The translations under genes were made by a program, and so were the position numbers. 64,000 bases of DNA from Candidatus Streptomyces philanthi (GTDB lineage Bacteria; Actinomycetota; Actinomycetes; Streptomycetales; Streptomycetaceae), in assembly GCA_018114805.1 (NCBI GenBank), contig CP073042.1:868001-932000 (forward strand). The letters run 5' to 3'. Below are positions 35,743-45,617 of this stretch, piece by piece (positions within the stretch are counted from its first letter, which is position 1; every line of letters begins with the position of its first letter). The notes under the pieces are model-generated. The model was not told the DNA's origin and did no database searches. It saw only the letters and a program-made list of their open reading frames with translations.

Positions 35743-36602
35743 ATGACGGATAACGGTCTGCTGCGGGACAGCGACTTTCTGGTGTTGGGCGGTACCGGCA
35801 AGACCGGTCGCCGCGTGGTGGAGGGGCTGCGGGAGCGCGGCCTGGGCGTACGGGTGGCGTCGCGGTCCGCCGAGGGCGGGCGGCAGCGCTTCGTCTGGGA
35901 GGAGGACACCTGGGGCCCGGCCCTGGCGGGGGTGGGCGCGGTGTACCTGGTGCCGCCCGGCGAGCTGACGAGCCCGGAGTTGGTGAGCGCGTACGGGCGT
36001 TCACGGCGCGCGCCGTGGCTGCCGGGGTGCGGCGCGTGGTGCTGCTGTCGGCGCGCGAGGAGGAGGCGGTGATCGACGGCGAGCGGGCAGTCCGGGAGTC
36101 CCGGGTGGCCGAGTGGACGGTACTGCGGCCGAGTTGGTTCGCGCAGAACTTCAGCGAGGACTTCTTCCTGCCGTCGGTCCTAGCCGGTGACGTGCGGTTG
36201 TCGACCGGGGACGGCCAGGAGCCGTTCATCGACGTCGAGGACATCGCCGACGTGGCGGTGGCGACGCTGACCGAGGACGGGCACGCGGGGCAGACGTACG
36301 AGTTGTCGGGGCCGAGGCTGCTGACGTTCGGGGAGGTCGTCGCGGAGATCTCCCGGGCCGCCGGCCGGGAGATCCGCTACACCGCGCTCGACGAGGAGCG
36401 GTTCACCGCCGAGTTGACGCAGGCGGGGACGGACCCGCACTTCGTCGAGGTGCTGCGGCGGCTGTTCGCCGTGATCAGGGACGGCGGGAACGCCCACCTC
36501 TCGGACGGAGTGCAACGCGTGCTCGGGCGCGAGCCGCGCGACATCGCCGGCTACATCGAGGCGACGGCCGCCTCCGGCGCGTGGGGCCAGCCAGCGGCGT
36601 GA
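35743..36602 (+). pseudogene. NmrA-like NAD(P)-binding protein, frame changed once
   Basis: ATG 35743 reads MTDNGLLRDSDFLVLGGTGKTGRRVVEGLRERGLGVRVASRS (Rossmann GGTGKTGRRV) to about ELVSA, where sense passes near 35990–36000 to the next frame: FTARAVAAGVRRVVLLSAREEEAVIDGERAVRESRVAEWTVLRPSWFAQNFSEDFFLPSVLAGDVRLSTGDGQEPFIDVEDIADVAVATLTEDGHAGQTYELSGPRLLTFGEVVAEISRAAGR. This is an NmrA/atypical SDR protein, usually a quinone reductase or redox sensor. Adjacent AraC is commonly its regulator. Confidence 0.82.
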
Positions 36603-36677
36603 CCCGGGCCCCGCGCGCCCGCGCGGCACGACGCTGAGCGGCGCCGGGCGGCCGTGCGGGGCGCGGCGGGAAAGGGG

Positions 36678-36706
36678 CGGGCCCCCGGCCGCTAGGCGGG
36701 GGCCCG
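36678..36706. terminator. Hairpin between convergent genes
   Basis: CGGGCCCCCG, 9-base loop, CGGGGGCCCG, between the NmrA gene (ends 36602) and the HATPase gene (ends 36729). Confidence 0.78.
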
Positions 36707-36728
36707 TTGCCGTGGTCTAGCCGCGGAG

Positions 36729-37181
36729 TCACGCGCCCCGCGCCACGTCGAACTCCGCCCAGACGTCCTTGCCGATCGTGCGCTCCCGCACGCCCCACCG
36801 GGCCGCGAGCGCGTCCACGATGAGCAGCCCTCGCCCGAACTTGTCGTCGGGCCCGGGTTGTCTGGTCCACGGCAGCCGCTCGCCCTTCGGGTCGCTGACG
36901 GCGATCCGCAGCACCGCCTCGGTGAGCGTGAGCTGCACCCGGAACAGCCGGCCGCACAACGCGCCGTGCAGCACGGCGTTGCTCGCCAGCTCCGAGACGA
37001 CCAAGGCCACGTCGTCGGCGAGGGCCGGCAGCCCCCACTCCGCGACGAGCCGCGCGGCGCGCTTACGGGCCCGCAATACGCTTTTCGGATACGGCGTGTA
37101 ATCAAATCGGTCGTACGCTACGGCGGCTTGGTCCGTATCGCCAGCTAGACCGGACAGGCCTTGGGGCGCCAAGGGCACCAC
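36729..37181 (-). CDS. ATP-binding anti-sigma-like (HATPase_c) protein
   Basis: 150 residues from GTG 37181 just after TGGAGG. SVLRARKRAARLVAEWGLPALADDVALVVSELASNAVLHG (N box), LRIAVSDPKGERLP, DKFGRGLLIVDALAARWGV (G2), WAEFDV. It is the third component of a whiJ/abaA-like arrangement: HATPase, DUF397 (37822) and XRE-DUF5753 (38340) all on this strand. Frame clean. Confidence 0.82.
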   Translation of the reverse strand: MVPLAPQGLSGLAGDTDQAAVAYDRFDYTPYPKSVLRARKRAARLVAEWGLPALADDVALVVSELASNAVLHGALCGRLFRVQLTLTEAVLRIAVSDPKGERLPWTRQPGPDDKFGRGLLIVDALAARWGVRERTIGKDVWAEFDVARGA

Positions 37182-37358
37182 ACACCTCCAGGAAGAACGG
37201 TCTTGCGCACGTCAACTCGGCCGGACGGAGTTCCGACCCGGCCGGTCGCCGCGCGAGCGATCAACTACGGAAAGTAGTGCCGCGCGGCTGATCCTTTTAC
37301 TCGCGCGCGGACCGATTACCTCCGTTTCAGCCGCTTGTGGCGGAGCATGCCGCTCCGT

Positions 37359-37386
37359 GACCGCCCCGCACGCGCGCGGGGCGGTC
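37359..37386. terminator. Hairpin downstream of 37419 gene
   Basis: GACCGCCCCGC, 6-base loop, GCGGGGCGGTC, 33 bases past the leftward gene ending at 37419. Confidence 0.75.
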
Positions 37387-37418
37387 CCCGGGCGAGGCCG
37401 ACGGGCCACGTCGCCGGG

Positions 37419-37825
37419 CTAACGAAGCGGGCAGCGGGCGCTGGGATCGGCCCGGTTGGGGCAGGCGACCACCGCGAGTGACAGGACCGCGTACCGGTCA
37501 GATAGGCGCCCCAGCCGATGTCGCCACCCCAGCCCAGCGTCTGGACGGCCAGCGCGATCCGGGCGTCAAGGGGCGGGCGAAGCCGCTCGACGGCCACGCT
37601 CTCCGCCACCCGCTCGGCCAGCCACGCCGCCGCCTCCCGCGGCCCCTCCTACGTGGCCCGCACCAGCCGCCCCGGCTTGCGGAGCCAGTGCGCCACCTGG
37701 AGCGGCGGCAACTCCGAGGCCGCGAACCCGGGGCTCTCGGGCCGCCGGTCACGCTCCCGGTCGAAGTCGGGCTTGGGCCCGACCCAGGAGTACGCGTGGA
37801 AGTGCGGCGGCCGGCCACCGCTCAC
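37419..37825 (-). pseudogene. Hypothetical protein with in-frame TAG and a frame change
   Basis: GTG 37825 overlaps the DUF397 stop (GTGA). Reads MSGGRPPHFHAYSWVGPKPDFDRERDRRPESPGFAASELPPLQVAHWLRKPGRLVRAT, TAG (37649–37651), then in frame EGPREAAAWLAERVAESVAVERLRPPLDARIALAVQTLGWGGDIGWGAYLTG, and after one base near 37500 YAVLSLAVVACPNRADPSARCPLR. VRATWEGPREAAAWL would be natural, so TGG to TAG. Two lesions in a 135-residue gene. Family not recognised. Confidence 0.6.
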
Positions 37826-38064
37826 GCGGAGGGGCGAAACCGCGCCGGATCGATCCCCGCCCGCCGCAACTCCGCCCCGGTGAACCGCAGCGGCTCCGCA
37901 CCGGGCCGCTTGCTGTCGCCCAGCGCGTACGCACCGGCCACGCCCGGGATCGGCGCGAGCGTCACGCAGGTCTCTGACGCGTCCGGCGGGTTGCCCCCGC
38001 ACGCGAGGGGCGGGCTGAACCGCGCGTCGCCGAGGTCGAGTTCGTAGAGGTCGACTGAGGTCAT
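37822..38064 (-). CDS. DUF397 protein
   Basis: 80 residues: MTSVDLYELDLGDARFSPPLACGGNPPDASETCVTLAPIPGVAGAYALGDSKRPGAEPLRFTGAELRRAGIDPARF. DUF397 proteins (C-x-E/T-V, xxDSK, xLxFTxAEW) pair with XRE-DUF5753 regulators in Streptomyces, as in the whiJ system, and modulate development. Frame clean. The matching XRE gene upstream is broken. Confidence 0.78.
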   Translation of the reverse strand: MTSVDLYELDLGDARFSPPLACGGNPPDASETCVTLAPIPGVAGAYALGDSKRPGAEPLRFTGAELRRAGIDPARFRPSA

Positions 38065-38171
38065 CGGTTTCGTCCTTCCTGCTCGGCGACGCTCGGCAGC
38101 GCCGCGCTGAGCAGGAAGCTACGAAGCGGGGCCAGCGGGCCTCCACGGATGTGCGCGAACTTGCGCCCCCT

Positions 38172-38335
38172 TCACCCGAGCGCGGCGCGAGCGTCCTCGA
38201 TCAGCGCACGGGCCCGCTCGCCGTAGACCGCCATCCTGGCGAGTTCGGCGTGGGTGCGGGCGTAGACGTCGATCTCGGCCGGAGTGGTGACGACGACTTC
38301 GGCTTCGGGCAGCTCCGTCCTGGCCTGTGCTTCAT
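38172..38335 (-). pseudogene. Relic of a second DUF5753 C-terminus
   Basis: The reverse strand reads TELPEAEVVVTTPAEIDVYARTHAELARMAVYGERARALIEDARAALG then TGA at 38172. It parallels the end of the neighbouring XRE gene (YAIAVYARTFRALSGFAVYGKAARSRITAAIAAL), so it is the tail of a tandem paralogue whose front has been lost. Confidence 0.6.
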
Positions 38336-38339
38336 CGAA

Positions 38340-39207
38340 TCATACGGGCCATTCCAGGGCGGCGATAGCCGCGGTGATGCGGGAACGAGCCGCCTTCCCG
38401 TAGACGGCGAATCCACTGAGTGCCCGAAATGTTCGCGCATAGACCGCGATCGCGTAGGGTTGCGTAATGGTGAGGAAAGCCGACGTCAGCTCCACATTGA
38501 CTTGCTCATTGTCAAAGATCCAGAAGTCTTCGACAGGTCGCATAGCCGTCCGGTCGACAGCGAAGGGAATGATCCCCAGGCTGACCCGAGGCAATGACCC
38601 TACTTCGATGAGGTGGCCCAGTTGAGCCGCCATCGTGTCGCAGCCCCCGATCACCGTCCTCAACACGGACTCCTCCAACACGATGGCAAAGCGGTGTTGG
38701 CCTTCATGCAGAACCCGCTGGCGCTGCATGCGGGCGCCAACAGCTTCCTCAACGTCGTTGGCCAGTGCCCTGCGCTGGGCGAGGGCGCGCAGAACTGCCC
38801 GGGTGTACGCGTCTATCTGGAGAATTCCCGGCAGCAGCCATGAGCTGTACACACGGAAGGTCTGCGTTCGGTCGTACAGCGGTGACACCGACTCCTGTAC
38901 GCGCCGGAAGCCCCCCCCCTTTCGAGGCGCCGCCATTCGACGTACATCCCGTCCACACCACGGGCGGTGGCGATCAGGTCGGCGATCTGCCCGTCTGCAC
39001 CGCAATGGAGTGCCCAGAGACGAATGTCAGCGTCCGCCCGTTCTCGATCCGCGAGCACTTCGACTCGTGCCACCCAGCGGCCTTGGCCAGCGCCCTAGCG
39101 GTCAGCCCGGATTCTCTCCGAACCTCGCGCAGTCGCTGGCCAAGGGCTTGTCTTGCCTGCTGAACACTGGAAGAGGGCGAGGACACAGCTCCAGTGTCGT
39201 GGATCAT
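38340..39207 (-). pseudogene. XRE-DUF5753 regulator, two frame changes
   Basis: ATG 39207 (MIHDTGAVSSPSSSVQQARQALGQRLREVRRESGLTARALAKAAGWHESKCSRIENGRT) is an XRE HTH. Near 39020 sense moves to DADIRLWALHCGADGQIADLIATARGVDGMYVEWRRLER, then near 38915 (a CCCCCCCC run on the given strand) to FRRVQESVSPLYDRTQTFRVYSSWLLPGILQIDAYTRAVLRALAQRRAL…VEEAVGARMQRQRVLHEGQHRFAIVLEESVLRTVIGG…SLPRVSLGIIPF…TQPYAIAVYARTFRALSGFAVYGKAARSRITAAIAALEWPV, a full DUF5753. The homopolymer at the second change invites a sequencing explanation. Partner of the DUF397 gene. Confidence 0.82.
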
Positions 39208-39214
39208 GCCGGGT

Positions 39215-39740
39215 CTAGATCGGCCGGTACTCCTCGTGTGGGATCGCTCGCTCGCAGACAGCCTCAAAAGCTGAGGCACACAGCTTCACCACCGCCGGGT
39301 CCGTGATCAGCTCCTTGTCGTCCTGGGGAGTCAGCTCACCGTCGCCACTGAAAGTAGTTGACCAGAACGACGTTTCCATCCAGCAGCCAGAAGTCGTTGC
39401 CCGGCAGAGCCAGATCCGTGGCCCTGCGCCGAGGGAGCCATCGCACCTGCTCACCGGCAGCCACATTCCCCACGGTCACGTCGTACTCGAAGCGGATGTA
39501 GTCGGTGACGGGCTCGGAGATGATCCGTGCCCTCCGCACGTCCACTCCGCGGCCGGTCACTTCCTGCATGAGGCCGAGCCACGCACTGCGCTTCGGGTCC
39601 AGAGCCTCTTCCTTGACCTTGCCCGCTTGCCAGGCGATGAACATCGGATCGCTGCGCATGTACCCGTCGCGCATCTCCAGATGCAGCGCGGAGCACTCAC
39701 AGCCAGTGAGCAGTTCCCGGAAGGTGGGAACGTCAGCCAC
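39215..39740 (-). pseudogene. DUF6879-family protein, frame changed once
   Basis: GTG 39740 (MADVPTFRELLTGCECSALHLEMRDGYMRSDPMFIAWQAGKVKEEALDPKRSAWLGLMQEVTGRGVDVRRARIISEPVTDYIRFEYDVTVGNVAAGEQVRWLPRRRATDLALPGNDFWLLDGNVVLVNYF). Near 39350 sense passes to SGDGELTPQDDKELITDPAVVKLCASAFEAVCERAIPHEEYRPI. These are the DUF6879 hallmarks (RxxARIxSEPVTDYIRFE, LPGNDFW, HYFSGDGxW). About 174 residues. It overlaps the stop of the small gene upstream. Usually found beside XRE regulators, as here. Confidence 0.75.
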
Positions 39741-39939
39741 CGTTCACCTCCGGGAAGAACTGCATCATGTACTTGGGGATGCGGACGAGCGTCTCGTGTG
39801 CCGGCACCTCTACGACGGTGGCCAGCGAACGGTCGTCCGTCACCTTCAAGCCCTGGATGACGTAGCTGTCCTCGTCGTCCTACACAGTGGCCGACTCCCC
39901 ATTGGGAGAGTTCGGGTCCTTACCCAGGAACTTCATCAT
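39733..39939 (-). pseudogene. 68-residue conserved protein with in-frame TAG
   Basis: ATG 39939 with GGGAGG eight bases upstream: MMKFLGKDPNSPNGESATV, TAG (39880–39882), then in frame DDEDSYVIQGLKVTDDRSLATVVEVPAHETLVRIPKYMMQFFPEVNGG. Proteins of this kind often sit next to DUF6879 genes and read …TVWDDGDxYVxQGWKVxD; so Trp is expected at the stop (TGG to TAG). The stop overlaps the DUF6879 start. Confidence 0.7.
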
Positions 39940-40079
39940 CGCGCAAGCCTCCCGCTCGATCGGCGATTACCGAGAACACACTTGCCGACAACACAGCGTC
40001 ACAGCTACCGACTTGCGAGAACTTGCACGCCAAGATCGCGAAGAATCGTCCCCGCTGGCGCGAGCCCGCGAGCCGGGAC

Positions 40080-40858
40080 TCAGGCCACCCACTGGTCGTA
40101 ACCCGGCTTGCAGACCAGGGTGACGACGACCACGACCAGCACCACGCGCACGAAGCCGCTGCCCCGCTCGAGGGCCATGCGGGCGCCCAGCATGCCGCCG
40201 GCCAGGTTGAACAGGGCCATGGGGGCGGCGATGGACCACAGGACGGCGCCCTGTGCGGTGAACATGGCCAACGCGCCGAGGTTGGTGCAGGTGTGTTGAC
40301 GACCTTCGTGGTGGCCGACGCCGTGACCAGGTCCATGTGGAGGATCGCGGCGAAGGCGATGACCAGGAACGTGCCGGTGCCGGGGCCGATCAGGCCGTCG
40401 TAGAAGCCGATGCCGAGGCCCGCGACGAGGATGGCGGCCAGCACGCGCTCGCGGGTCACCGGGCCCGTGCCGGGGCTCGCGCCGAACGTGGGGCGCAGCA
40501 GCACGAAGGCCAGCATCGCCAGGAGCACCACCATGATCAGCGGGCGCAGGACGGCGCTGTTGATGCCGGCGGCGAAGAACGCGCCGCCGAAGGAGCCGGC
40601 GACCGCGGCGAGGCCGATGCGGATGGCGGTGGGCACGTCCACCGGGGCCTTGCGGGTGTAGGTGACGGCGGCGGCCGACGTGCCGACGACCGCGACCGCC
40701 TTGTTCGTACCGAGGACGTGCGCCGCGGGCACGTGGGGCAGGCGGACCAGCAGGGCCGGGAGTTGGAGCAGCCCGCCGCCGACCACCGCGTCGATCCAGC
40801 CCGCCATGGCCGCCGCCAGGCACAGCAGGGCCAGCGTCAGCAGGGATATGTCGTGCAT
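40080..40858 (-). pseudogene. TauE/SafE (TSUP) membrane transporter, frame changed once
   Basis: ATG 40858 (MHDISLLTLALLCLAAAMAGWIDAVVGGGLLQLPALLVRLPHVPAAHVLGTNKAVAVVGTSAAAVTYTRK…) is a TSUP sulfite/sulfonate exporter with the GxxDxVxGGGG-type and GTNK motifs. Near 40288 sense passes to CTNLGALAMFTAQGAVLWSIAAPMALFNLAGGMLGARMALERGSGFVRVVLVVVVVTLVCKPGYDQWVA. About eight membrane helices in all. Substrate unknown. Confidence 0.82.
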
Positions 40859-40977
40859 CGTCGCCTCTCAGGCCGTCGCGTCGGGCCGCGGCCGTCTCTT
40901 TCCTGGCCCGCGGGCCGCTGGCCCGTGCGGCGTGGCCCCGGTGGCCGCCGGGTCAGGCCGCCGCGGTGCTCAGCGCT

Positions 40978-42017
40978 TAGCAGCGGCGCAGCCAGCGTGC
41001 GCGGTCCGCGGCGGCGGGCTCGAACGGGAGCCGCCGGTGCATCACCTACGGTTGTCGAAGATCTGGAAGCCGCCCGCCTCCACCGTGACCGGCTCGCCCT
41101 CGCAGGCGGCGATCCGGGCCACGAACCGCGCCAGCGCCTCGCGCGCCGCCGGCGTGCGCCCGCTGACCCGCCCCGGCCCCGTTACCGCAGGCCGACCTCT
41201 CCGTTCGGCAGCGTCCACAGCAGGGGCACGCCGGTGCGCAACGGCGGCCTGCCGGCAGTGTCGGCGCCGGTGGGGGCGCACGACTCGGGGGCCGTGACGT
41301 CGAAGTCCGGTTGGCGCAGCGCGTCGACGGTGGTGGCGGGCAGGCCGGTGGGGACCTCGTCGACGGACAGCAGCCAGGTCGGGACGCGCTCGGTGTTGCG
41401 CATGCCGTAGAAGGACAGGCAGTGCGGAATGGATTCTTCGGGCGCGCCGTCCGCGCGGTGGTCGAGCACCGAGTCGTCGGTGTGCCAGTCCAGGCCGGTG
41501 GCGTACCCCCACGAGGTCTGGCTCCGGGCGGCGTCGGGGCTCGGTGCGACGTTGCGGACCAGGCGGCCCTGGTTCTCCCAGCGGTAGGCGACCGGCTCCA
41601 GGCCGAGCAGGCGCAGCAGTCCGAAGTGGACCAGGTTGGGGACGGTCAGCAGCGACTCGTCGCAGAAGCCGGTGCGCGGGGTCGGCACCTCGGTCTCGGG
41701 CCGGGGCAACCCCGTCAGTTCCAGCCACGGCGTGGGGGCGCTCCGCCAGCGCGCCACGCGCTCCAGCGTGGCGGCGGGCAGGCGCGCGCGGAGCAGATCG
41801 GGCGCCGTGCTCCAGGTAGTGTCGCGGGTCCTCGTCGGGCAGCGGTACGGCGGCGCGCGACGGCGGCGGGGCCGCCTGGGACGGGGGCGGGGTGGACGCG
41901 GCGGCGTGCGGCCCGGCCAGCGCGTCGGGGTGGGCCGGCTCCGGTGCGCCCGCCGACGCGTGGGGGGGCGGCGGGCCGTCGCTTGCGGAGGGGCCCGGAC
42001 ACCGGTGTGGCGGTCAT
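40978..42017 (-). pseudogene. Clavaminate-synthase-like Fe(II)/2-oxoglutarate oxygenase, several frame changes
   Basis: Starts near ATG 42017 (MTATPVSGPLRKR…). The core is clear: RARLPAATLERVARWRSAPTPWLELTGLPRPETEVPTPRTGFCDESLLTVPNLVHFGLLRLLGLEPVAYRWENQGRLVRNVAPSPDAARSQTSWGYATGLDWHTDDSVLDHRADGAPEESIPHCLSFYGMRNTERVPTWLLSVDEVPTGL…. The iron motif is HTD in DWHTDDSV; the distal His is in DNRRVMHRRL near 41035. Sense changes frame near 41800, 41187 and 41045. Close relatives hydroxylate free or carrier-bound amino acids such as arginine or asparagine. Head-to-head with a P450, suggesting a small natural-product locus. Confidence 0.72.
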
Positions 42018-42173
42018 GATCACGAGCCTAGGAAACCGAACCCCGGCGCGTCCGTGAACTGGCCGATTATTGAGGTAGTTCTGAGCTTCGGCGCCTGCCC
42101 GACCCCCGGGGGAATCCGCTATTCCGTGGCTACCCTGACCTGCAACGGTCCGCCCTCCACGGGGAGATGGTCG

Positions 42174-43436
42174 ATGAGCGACCCCCAGCGCTGCCCTGTC
42201 ACCCTCCCACACCGGCTCGACCCGCGCGGGGTCGACCAGCACGCCGTCAACGCCGGCCTGCGCGAGCACGGCGCCGCGGTGCCGCTCGTGCTGCCGGGCG
42301 AGGTTCCCGCGTACGCCGTCGTGCGCCACGCGGAGCTGGCGGAGTTCCTCCAGCACCCCGCCGTCGCCAAGGACGCCCGCCACTTCGCCGCGCTGCACGC
42401 CGGCGAGCTGCACGCGGGCTGGCCGCTGACCGCGTTCGCCACCGTCCGGGGCATGACCACCGCGGACGGCGACGAACACCGGCGACTGCGCGCCCTGGTC
42501 AGCAGGGCGTTCACGCCGCGCCGGGTGGAGGCACTGCGCCCGCGCGTACGGGAGCGGACCCGGGCGCTGCTCGACCAGGTGGCCGACGCGGCGGCCCGGG
42601 ACCCGGACGGCGTGGTGGACCCGCGCGAGCGCTTCGCCCTGCCGCTGCCGCTCGGCGTGATCTGCGAGCTGCTCGGCGTGGCCCCGGCATAGGAGCGACG
42701 GTTGCACGAGCTGTCGCACGACATCGTCAGCACGGCCACCGGCGCGCGGCGGGCGCGCGCCGCCACCGAGGAGATGTACTCGGTCCTGTCCCAGGTGGTC
42801 GCCGACCGGCGGGCCGCTCCCGGGGACGACCTGACCAGCGCCCTGATCGCGGCCCGGGAGGAGGACGGCGACCGGCTCAGCGAGGAGGAGCTGGCCGCCA
42901 CGCTGTTGCTGGTCGTCATCGCAGGACACGAGACCAACCTGCATCTGATCACCAACGCGGTGCGCGCGCTGAGCGCCCACCGCGACCAGTTGGCCCGCGT
43001 GCTCGCCGGTGAGGTCGGTTGGGACGCGGTGGTCGAGGAGACGCTGCGCTACGACAGCCCGGTCAGCTACTTCCCGTTCCGCTACCCGACCACCGACCTG
43101 ACCGTCAGCGATACGGTCATCCCGCGCGGCGCCCCGGTGCTCGCCTCGTGCACGGCGGCGGGACGCGATCCGCTGGCGTACGGGCCGGGCGCCGACCGGT
43201 TCGACGTCGCGCGCGAGAGCGACGTACGGAACCTGGCGTTCAGCCACGGCCCGCACTACTGCCTGGGCGCCCCGCTGGCCCGGATGGAGGCGACCCTCGC
43301 GCTGGGCATGCTCTACGAGCGGTTCCCGGATCTCGTCCTCGCGGTGCCCGAGGCCGAGTTGCCGCCGCATCCCAGCTTCATCGGCAACAGCACGCACACC
43401 CTGCCGGTCCGGCTCACCGGCGGCGGGGCGGGTTGA
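42174..43436 (+). pseudogene. Cytochrome P450 with in-frame TAG
   Basis: ATG 42174 with GGGGAG upstream: MSDPQRCPVTLPHRLDPRGVDQHAVNAGLREHGAAVPLVLPGEVPAYAVVRHAELAEFLQHPAVAKDARHF…. All P450 landmarks are present: I-helix LVVIAGHETN, ExxR in VVEETLRYDSP, heme loop FSHGPHYCLGAPLARMEATL. At codon 173 there is TAG (42690–42692, after GVAPA), with the same frame resuming at ERRLHELSHDIVSTATG. Reads about 420 residues if continuous. Bacterial class I monooxygenase, partner of the adjacent oxygenase. The stop would remove the heme site. Confidence 0.85.
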
Positions 43437-43639
43437 CGGCCGGTTCCCGGCCGCCGTGGGGTCACCCGCGAGTCAAGCTCTGGGCAACACGTCAGCTTTG
43501 GGTAAAGCGCATATACGCCGCATTCCCTGAACCGTTAATCTCCGGGCTCAGCCGACGCAGCAGCATCCGGTAGGTGGGCCCTGCGAAAGCCGCCGTCGCC
43601 AGCGGGCGATGGGCGCGCAGCCACGGACAGGAGTTGGCC

Positions 43640-45045
43640 ATGCCCGTCAAGGACGCCCCGGTGTCGGGAGTGTGGACCGAGTTCGGACGACAGCTTCGGC
43701 ACTGCCGGCGGCGCGCGGGGCTGACCCAGCACCAGCTCGGGCTGCGCCTCGGTTACCACCACAGCATGGTCAGCGAGTGGGAGAGCGGGAAGCGGGAACT
43801 GTCGGCGAGCCTGGTGCGCCGGCTCGACGCGGTGCCCGGCGCCGGGGGCGAGCTGTCGGCGATCGCGGCCGGCGCGCACGGCTCCCCGATGAGCTGGCCG
43901 GGCGGCTCGCCCTGGGACGCAGCGTCGCTGTTTCGGCCGGTGCCCGGCGGGCGGCAGCCGCGCCTGCTGGGGCCGCTGGCCGTGGACGACTGGCCGACCA
44001 GGCTCTCCGTACAGGGGCCGCGCTGTCCGCTGCACGAGCGCGTGGACTGCGCGGTGCCCGCGCTGGGCGAGACCCGCGCGCTGCTCGCGCGGGTACACCG
44101 GGCCGCCGAGGACCGGCTGCCGGTGGCCTCCGATCCGGACACCGTGCACGGCCTGGCGGGTCTGCTCAGCGCGCAGGTGCGGCTGAGCACGGCCGCGACG
44201 CCGACGGCGTCCCAGGTGAGCACCGTGGAGCGGGTGCTGCGCTCGGTGGTGGCCTGGGCCGAGGCGGTGCACGGCACGGGCGGCTTCCCCACCGCGCAGC
44301 TCCGACTAGCTGCCGACTACGCGCAGTTGGCGGGCCGGCTGCGGATGGAGCGCGGGCAGAGCGCCATCGCCATGGCCTGGTTCTGCCACGGCCTCCGCTG
44401 GGCGGAAAGCACCGACGACGTCGTGGCCCGCGGCATCCTGCCCAGCGATCTGAGCACCCTGGCCCGGGTCGACGGCGGCCCTGGGTTACGCCCAGGACAT
44501 CGCCGCGGTCGACTCCGGTCGGGGCTGGGTGATGACGCTGACGCACGCCTACCAGGCGCGGGCGTACGCCGTCCTCGGCGACGGCGCGGAGAACCAGGCG
44601 GCAGGCCGCGCTCGGCCGCCGCAGGCTCGCCGCGCTGGACGCGCGGGACGAGGCCGAGGCGCCGTGGCTGTGCGGCGCGGAGGGGTTGCTACGGGTCGAG
44701 TCGGCGGTGGGCGGGGCGCTGCGGGACCTGGCGGCCGCGACCGACGACCCGGCCACCGCCCGGGACGCGGCACTGGCGACGGCCAGCTCGCTGGCGCACC
44801 TCCCGCCCCGGATGGCCCTGGCCCATCTGCTGCTGACGGTGCGGCTGGCCGACTGCCACGCGTGCGCCGGCGACCCGGACGGGGCCCTCGCGCTGGTCGG
44901 CCCGGTGCTCGAACAGGCCGGTCACGCCCGGCAGATGACCATCTCCCGGGAGCTGCGCGGCCTGGCGGCACGCCTGGTCGGGCGCTGGGGCGACCTGCAC
45001 GCGGTACGCGACTTCGGCGACCGGCTGCACGCCCTGGAGGGCTGA
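43640..45045 (+). pseudogene. XRE regulator with TPR-like C-terminus, two frame changes
   Basis: ATG 43640 with ACAGGAG upstream: MPVKDAPVSGVWTEFGRQLRHCRRRAGLTQHQLGLRLGYHHSMVSEWESGKRELSASLVRRLDAVPGAGG (XRE HTH, residues 12–66). A long helical-repeat region follows (SQVSTVERVLRSVVAWAEAVHGTGGFPTAQLRLAADYAQLAGRLRMERGQSAIAMAWFCHGLRWAES). Near 44480 sense moves to ALGYAQDIAAVDSGRGWVMTLTHAYQARAYAVLGDGAEN and near 44610 to RRRLAALDARDEAEAPWLCGAEGLLRVESAVGGALRDLAAATDDPATARDAALATASSL…, ending at 45045. About 468 residues. Likely a pheromone or metabolite-responsive regulator; target unknown. Confidence 0.75.
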
Positions 45046-45617
45046 CCGCCCGGGGCCGAGCGCGGGATCGTCGGACGGGGTCGCCCGCCGGCGCGGGTGC
45101 CTGTCGGCGCGGATTGCCTGTCGGCGCGGGCTGCCCGCCGCTTGGCCCGCCCCCGCTCACGGCGGGCGGCCCGCCTCGGCCCGGCGGCCTGGCCTGCGCG
45201 CGCCCGCGTACGCCCCACGCCCGACCGTCGCCCGGCCACCGCCCCTCCGCACCTCCACTCCACCGCCGCACGGTCCCCGCCCCAGCGGGGCGCGGTCCGG
45301 CCGCCAGGTGTCGGGGGGCCGAACCGGTACGGGGCGGGGCCGGCACGTCGTGACGTACTCGGCAGACGCCCCGACCCGCCGCGTCCGGTTATCGGGCAGC
45401 TCTTTCCGGTTGTTGCCAGAAGCCCCGCGGGCCCGGCGATCCGTTGACGCCGCCCGCCCCCGGATGTGACGGTGCGGCGGCTTAGTCATGGACATGCTGT
45501 GTACGACGCGGTGCGGCCGGGCCCCTGGCGGTCGTCGTATGCCACGCGCGTGTCCCGGACCTGGCGGGTCAACCGAACCCCACGAATCGTGCAGCTCGCG
45601 ATCCTCAAGGAGCCAAC
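45046..45617. other. Long intergenic stretch, no gene seen
   Basis: 572 bases between the XRE/TPR gene and the protease. Imperfect repeats of GCCTGTCGGCGCGG near 45100–45140. Open frames lack codon sense. The protease promoter probably lies near 45380–45590. Confidence 0.4.

Noticed and set aside
45088..45140. Tandem repeat as CRISPR or iteron array
   Set aside because: Imperfect, two to three short copies in GC-rich DNA; no associated genes.
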